A DNA stretch of 64,000 nt from positions 12,396,098-12,460,097 of the forward strand of contig OX344756.2 in NCBI GenBank assembly GCA_947034885.2, in the 5' to 3' direction. The position numbers were made by a program, and so were the translations under genes. This DNA comes from Thuidium tamariscinum. Its lineage: Eukaryota; Streptophyta; Bryopsida; Hypnales; Thuidiaceae. The notes under the pieces were generated by a model. The model was given only the letters and a program-made list of their open reading frames with translations. It was not told where the DNA came from and did not search any database. Positions 58,146 to 64,000 of this stretch are shown piece after piece (position 1 is the first letter of the stretch; every line of letters begins with the position of its first letter).

Positions 58146-60960
58146 CTCTAGTTTGACATTGTACAGTCAAACTTCAAATCCAAACATAAACCCCAGAATT
58201 AAAAAAAACTAATTGATGAAAATGATTATTTTGTATTTTAACGCCTTTATTAGTCCAATGACATCAAGTGTCATGTTGAAGCCATCAAAAACTTCATCAA
58301 TAAGCTTCCTTTTCTAGTTCACAAAATCTCTTAAAATATAAAGTTTTTATACTTTTTACAAGCTGTACAAGTTTTTGGCAGGTCATCGATTTGTTGGCTT
58401 CATAGGAATGCATAGGGCTTAATCAAAAATCCAGGTTGTAAATCAATCCATACATGACAAAAATTCCTTTGGAAGGACAAAATGAAAATCAAAGAGGCTA
58501 TTACTATTGTAATTTTGCCCAAAATATTAGAATTTCTTTGAAAAGGCAAGGTTTTGTATGAAAAATATGAAGGAAAAAATTTCACAACTTGTCATTCAAA
58601 AGTTATTGCAAATCTTGTGCAATTTACATATAAAGGGCAATATGGGCATAGTTGAATACTTTTTAGAATTTGAAGAGGGACATGCCACAAGGGACAAGGA
58701 GGAGCATGGTTGATGTATAGCGGGAACTAAGCTTAAGTGCTTAGAACATAGGGAGAATTTTAGTAGAGAGCTAAGAAATTGCAAGGTGTGAAGAGATGAA
58801 TAGTGAAGAAGGGAAAGAAGAAGAAGGTTGCTATTTTGTAAGCATGTGAGTCTACCTAATTTTTAAAAGATTTCATTAAAAAAATTTGGCCAAATTTTAT
58901 TAACTTTAGTAAATTTTAGTGCCTATTACTACGGACCTATTGTTGTGAACCTATTACCATAGTTCCTTGAACACCTTGTTGTTCTATTTATTGTACTTTG
59001 CTAGATTTTAAGGGAAAAAAATTGGTGACTAATTAGAATTTTTTTAAATCAAATGAGGTTATTTCTTTCAAATTTAGATTTTTATGATCACTGTCTTTTG
59101 CATTTCTTCTAAATACTTCTCAGCACTAAGGGAAGTCCCACGGCTCTACTAAATTTATTTATTTTCTTTAAGATTTAAGATTTTTAATATTGAAATATGA
59201 GTTGATTTTTTGAGATTATAACCTTGGTTTGATTAATAGTATTGTAAAGGTTAAAAGAAACTTAATACTCATTACAATAGTCCTAAGTTGTATAGCTAAG
59301 CTTAGGCCAGACATTTAAAATCCCCCCCCCTACTCTGTGTCAATTATGACTTATTTGTAGCAAAAGTATTAATTGGAGGCAATTTAACTTACTTCCCAGT
59401 ATTGGTTAATGCACAAGCTGAATAATAGATTGAGGGAGTAATTATAGCCTACTATGAAACCGGTTCCTTATACTACCAATCAGTTCTGAATATGTTTGAA
59501 TATGATACGAGTAAATAAACTAGACTAATTTTTGTTGTTCTATAATTACATAGTTAATCAAGGAAATTTTATCATGAATTTGAAAATTGGAGGCTATAGC
59601 TATTTATTATTTTGAGCCCTCCAATCTCCATGGACTGATGAATGAATACGACTACAATCACTTACAAATTGTCACCACTAGCAACTCAATATTCAACCTT
59701 GAGCAACCTGGTACTTCCTTGAGAAAAGATGAGGCTATTGGAATTACTTACACTTTGAATACAACTATACGAGTTGTGCACTTGTTGTTTTTCAAGTGTC
59801 TCAGTCACCAAGGGAAGAAAGGTCCTTAGTTTATTTTAAACGAGCTGGATCTTTTCATATTGTTTATCTTGTAGTGGTACTTTATACATTGCTACAATAG
59901 AAAGCGGGTTTAATACCTCGGATTGAGAGTTTGTACTCATGGTTGCTTTGCCATCTCAAACTAATTCAGCAACAACTTAGGTTCTAGTTTGTGTAAATTT
60001 TGTTGGTGTAAAGTTGTTACTTTTTTGTCTTGTAATTTTACTTGTGACAACGATAACAAGTGGTGTAGGCTGAAGACACCTGACATACGTTTTTTAATCA
60101 ACTTTATGTTTGTTGGATTGCATAGGTGCAAGTGAGATCTACAGTTCTACACCCTCATGGAAGATTACTTGACTTGTAACAAAAACTTTTAAACCTTATT
60201 GACGCAATCACTTGATGCTTTATCTTAACTCTTGCATTTGAACATCGCAAAACACGAGGGGTACATTCAGTTCTACTACAATAAACTACATGCGAATAGG
60301 TGGTTTCTAATCAACTGTGTATTGAACCTAAAATTTTGAACATTGTTTAATAAGGACCATAAGTTTCTATTGCCAAAATTTCCAACTAAAATAAAATGTG
60401 AAATGAACTCTAGAAGAATTTGAAAATGAACTAAAATGATATGTTTTTCAACTCAAATATTTGTAGTAAACACATTTAGATGACCATTGCATCAATATTC
60501 AATTCAAAATGAGCTTTCAATAGAAAGTTATTTTTAGAGATTTTTTGTTCATTTTTTAAATAATTTTTTCTTATATAAAATAGGAATGTGAAAGTTATTT
60601 TTCAGTTCTACAATGTATCTTATTACTTCCAAAATTTGTAACTAATTAGTATAAACAAATAAAAATATCAATAATTCAAAACATAAAATTTTAAAGTAGA
60701 AAAATGTGTTAATATATATTTTTTAATTTTATTTAAAATTCAAAAAGTAAATAGGGGTCAAAAGTTTTGTTTACACATGCTTTCATATGGACACTCTAAG
60801 TGAACCCCCCAAGGTCAAAAAGGCTCACTATTTTTGTTAGAAAGTTGTCTATTTTTATTTTGCCTTGCAAAAAATATAAATGCTTCATAGCCTCTTATTC
60901 AAAACCTTTTTGAATATTTCTTCTATGACATTTAAAAACCTAGATGAAAAACTAGACTAT
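58146..60960. other. No gene recognised
   Basis: AT-rich. The plus frame 59587-59829 (80 codons, starting MEAIAIYYFEPSNLHGLMNE) is the most even-looking frame here, but nothing in it is recognisable and it lacks a Kozak-like or splice context I can defend. Confidence 0.45.
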
Positions 60961-61715
60961 AGGTGATTGCAAGAAACACTTCACGTTTTTGGCTCAAAAT
61001 GTTGTTTTTTGGTATAGTACTAGCAGTACTACGCGATCCTAACAGTACAGCGCATCTAACGTGCGCTTGAAAATCTCAACCGTCGATTTTGGGCACTTTC
61101 AAATTTGGACCATTAGTGTAGTACTATGTAGTATTATGCAGTACTATGGACTACTACAAGTACTTTACAGGCCACAGGGAACAGAAAATAGTAGAAAAAG
61201 GGTCTGCGGACCTTTTTATTTTTAATAATTCAAAAATATATATATATATATTTAAAAAAATGCATTTTTCTAAACAAAATTGTACACACATTGCAAGAAA
61301 AAATTCCTCTACAAAAGTTTTTCCCTCTTCGTAGAGTTTGTGCAAAGGAAGGTCACTTTGACCCCATGTGGACAATAGACATTTTACTATTTTTATAAAA
61401 ACTCATCATCAATCCTTGAAATGTTAGTAGAACTCCAACTTGTCCAATTTGTGGCTTCAAATTCGGATTTTTGAGTCAAAAATAGGACTAAAAACTACCA
61501 AAATGGCCAAGGTAGACAGCCAATTGCGGGCAATTTAAAAATAGTAAAATAATTTTTTAAGAATTGAAAAAATTACACAATATATAAAACTTTGTGTGCA
61601 CCTTCATTCTAAATTTCAAGTTGATAAGGCAAACGATGCAAAATTTATGAGCAAAAAACTACCTGTTGGAGGTCAAGGGGACAAAAAATAGGACAAGTGC
61701 TTCTTGCAATTACCC
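60961..61715. mobile_element. Family A element A5, 755 bp
   Basis: AGGTGATTGCAAGAAACAC and GTGCTTCTTGCAATTACCC are inverted ends. The direct repeat CTAT flanks them exactly (60957-60960, 61716-61719). The interior matches A3 (second subfamily). It contains a TA microsatellite at about 61237 and several AGTACTA(T/C) motifs at 61010-61160. Frames at 61146-61375 are chance. Confidence 0.9.
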
Positions 61716-64000
61716 CTATATACTATTTTTTCCTCTTCTTTTGTCTTGCAAAAGAAGTACTTCAAGTTCGTATTAGTTTGAGAAATTGTCAATAGGTGTT
61801 ATGTTTTTTGCCTTGCAAAAAAGAATATATGTACTTGGTAGTATGATACACAAGTCTAATTCTTCAAACTTCTTCTACCTTGCAAACAAAAGTGAACATA
61901 TATTTGTTAAGATTTCTAAACTTCCCATTTTTTTGAACTTTTTTGTCCTACAAAAAAAAGTATATAAGCACCTGCTTATAACTCCATACTCTAAGTTGTT
62001 TTGAAACTTGGTTTGCTTTAGCCACAAAAAGTGTTAGAAGTGGAATACAACAAGGTAAAGGCTATATTTATTCTAGTTCTAACCTTGTTAAGAAACTACA
62101 CATGAAATTGGATACAAGTTGTATACACTCTAGATATAAAACATACTCAAAAAACACAAATGAAGCTCCTACTTAAGAAGCAAAATATTTAGCAAATGAG
62201 TGGGATTAGATGTACGACCAGTCTTTGGGATGTACCAATATAGTTGTTGTTTTCCATAGAGCTGTAGGACTTCCCTTGGCCCTGAGAGGTACTAAGAAGC
62301 AAGACAAAGGAGAGTATTCACAAAAATCTAACAAAGTATTCAATCCTCTTTTGGACATTGGGAGGTACTAAGAAACAAGGAGGAAGTAAATAACTAAACA
62401 ACTATTAGATCAAGAAAGAAGAAGTGAATCTCATCATTGGATGCACAAGAGGAAAATGATTCAAGTAATCAATAATCTTGTGTAACAAAGTTCATTCTTT
62501 ACAAAATTACTCTCTATCAACCGAATATTTTTCTCTTAAAATCTTAACAAGTTCGATTATTGATACATTAAGACAAAAGTATAGGTGCCCACATTGGCCT
62601 TTGAGAAGGATATGAACAATTTTTTTTCAAAATTTAAACAAGTCCATTGAGTTACAAATGAAGAGGGAATAATTGATATCCTCATATTGGCCTTGAGAAG
62701 ACTTATAATGCTACAAGACATAATCAACTAAAATAAAATTTAGTGTAACAAAGATCCTCATCAACAATTTTTTTTTAAAACCTAAACAATTGTAATAACA
62801 ATACATCAATAAAAAAAATTATTCATACCTCTCCCTGAGCCTCAAGAGGATCTACATTATTATGGGATAATGATCAACCAATACTCTATACAAACTTAAT
62901 TCCATCTTCATTCATCTTTCATATCAATTGAATTCTTCATTTTTGTAATATAAACTTTTAAGTAAGATTGAAAATTAGAATTTTCACTCAAATTCAACAT
63001 AACCATAATAAAACGTCTATGGTCATAGGTCCACAAAAGTAGGTACTAAAATTTATTAGAAATAAAAAATTTTAATCTAAATTTGAAAATGGAATCAATT
63101 TTAATGAATGAAATTAAGTTTTCTAATGCTGTTTCAAATTTCTAAGCTCTACACCCACAGAATCCTTCCTCTACGTTCATAGGCTCATGCTTAGAAGCTC
63201 ACAAGCTCACAAAATAATACTACTAGTCTATAAATACATATGTTGGGTTTTTAGTTTCTATAGAGTCAAGGGTTTTGTTTTGATTTAAATTATTTTTTGG
63301 AACTTCAATATCGTTGATTTGTCTTTCAATTCATTGTTTGGATTTTCAAGTTCAAAATTATGTTTCACACAGTGCACTTTTGAACATTGGTGCATTGCAA
63401 AAAAAAATTGGATTTGTTCTATGTCTTTTATGGCCTTGAGACATCCATAACATGATTTTAAGTATGATGAATTTTGAAATTCAGCATTCATAGTGGAAAA
63501 ATTTACTAAAATAAATGGTCAAAGGTAGCTGAAATTCTTGGGTAGAGTAAAAAAAATCACTTCAAATGCTTATATATTTCAATTTGTCTTTTCAAATGTT
63601 AGTGCATCCCTACGAGTTGCGCATGCGAGAGGTATAGCTAAGGGATGTTTGTTGTGTTGAAATTGTTTGGCCAAGCACACGCTGCTTATTTGGCCCACGG
63701 GAAGACGAGCACCACACACAGCCAAGGGAATTGGACATGTCAAACGAGAATGTCAGTGCATCATGTTGTCCTAGAATGGTGGAGTACGGTGCAGCTATAG
63801 GTCACTTCTTGAGCCTTGCAATATTCCATACCTTGAACTCTACACCATATGACATACTAAGCTACTAGTTGTGTTCACCATTTGGCCATGGCCTACAAGT
63901 TCCTTGGCCTTGTAGTGCCTCTCATGGAGCAAGCATTGTAACTGGGCACAACCATTCCCTAAGTATGCGTCACTCTTTAAGTCCCCGTGGAGATGCTTTT
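61716..64000. other. No gene recognised
   Basis: AT-rich to about 63590. About 63600-64000 has distinctly higher G+C but no recognisable frame. About 63180-63235 resembles one end of family C. Confidence 0.5.

Noticed and set aside
32000..64000. Upstream linker and stem exons of dynein
   Set aside because: No FYFLSNDE-like or other linker motif was found on the minus strand; weakly conserved stem exons could still be missed.

Overview
The window is AT-rich eukaryotic nuclear DNA. It holds one clearly readable gene, eleven consecutive internal exons of an axonemal dynein heavy chain on the minus strand (31866 down to 12016). Nearly all the rest is transposon remnants and degenerate tandem repeats. 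Dynein together with several transposon types suggests a plant with swimming sperm: a bryophyte, lycophyte, fern, cycad or Ginkgo. The plant-style signals are a CACTA-like hairpin MITE with a CACTACAAGAG end, a Stowaway/mariner-type MITE with CTCCCTCC-like ends and TA target sites, and an element with GAGCATCACC ends. Flowering plants and conifers lack axonemal dynein. The species is inferred only from these features and cannot be fixed further.

The eleven exons total 1965 bp (655 codons). They join in frame through GT..AG introns with no stop. They run from the end of the linker, through all of AAA1 and AAA2, to the stretch just before AAA3. Both gene ends lie outside the window or were not recognised. 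Introns range from 156 bp to 9.3 kb, and the two open-ended flanks are at least 12 kb and 32 kb if intronic. The longer introns are filled with MITEs, nested elements and satellite-like arrays.

Layout. 1-12 kb: a family-B element, a 1.06-kb palindromic family-A element, a decayed piggyBac transposase (minus), a second family-A element and a 214-bp family-C MITE. 12-32 kb: the dynein gene with a Stowaway-like MITE, a possible mariner-like insertion, a CACTA-like MITE, several family-B elements, a truncated family-A copy and two tandem arrays. 32-46 kb: a family-A copy, a decayed DDE_1 (pogo/jerky-like) transposase beside an unrecognised decayed ORF, a ~180-bp tandem array, an element with GAGC-rich inverted ends and internal CTCCTCGG hairpins, a 2.3-kb element with GAGCATCACC ends, and a second family-C copy. 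46-64 kb: a ~340-bp tandem repeat invaded by a foldback element that was itself invaded by a family-A element, a second copy of the unrecognised ORF, and a fifth complete family-A copy.

The most notable discovery is family A. Five complete copies have ends GGGTGATTGCAAGAAACAC. Four are flanked by exact 4-bp direct repeats (TATT, TTTA, TTTG, CTAT) and one by a 3/4 match. One copy sits in a repeat whose sister units show the pre-insertion sequence. The superfamily is unassigned. No reverse transcriptase, tRNA, rRNA or CRISPR was recognised.
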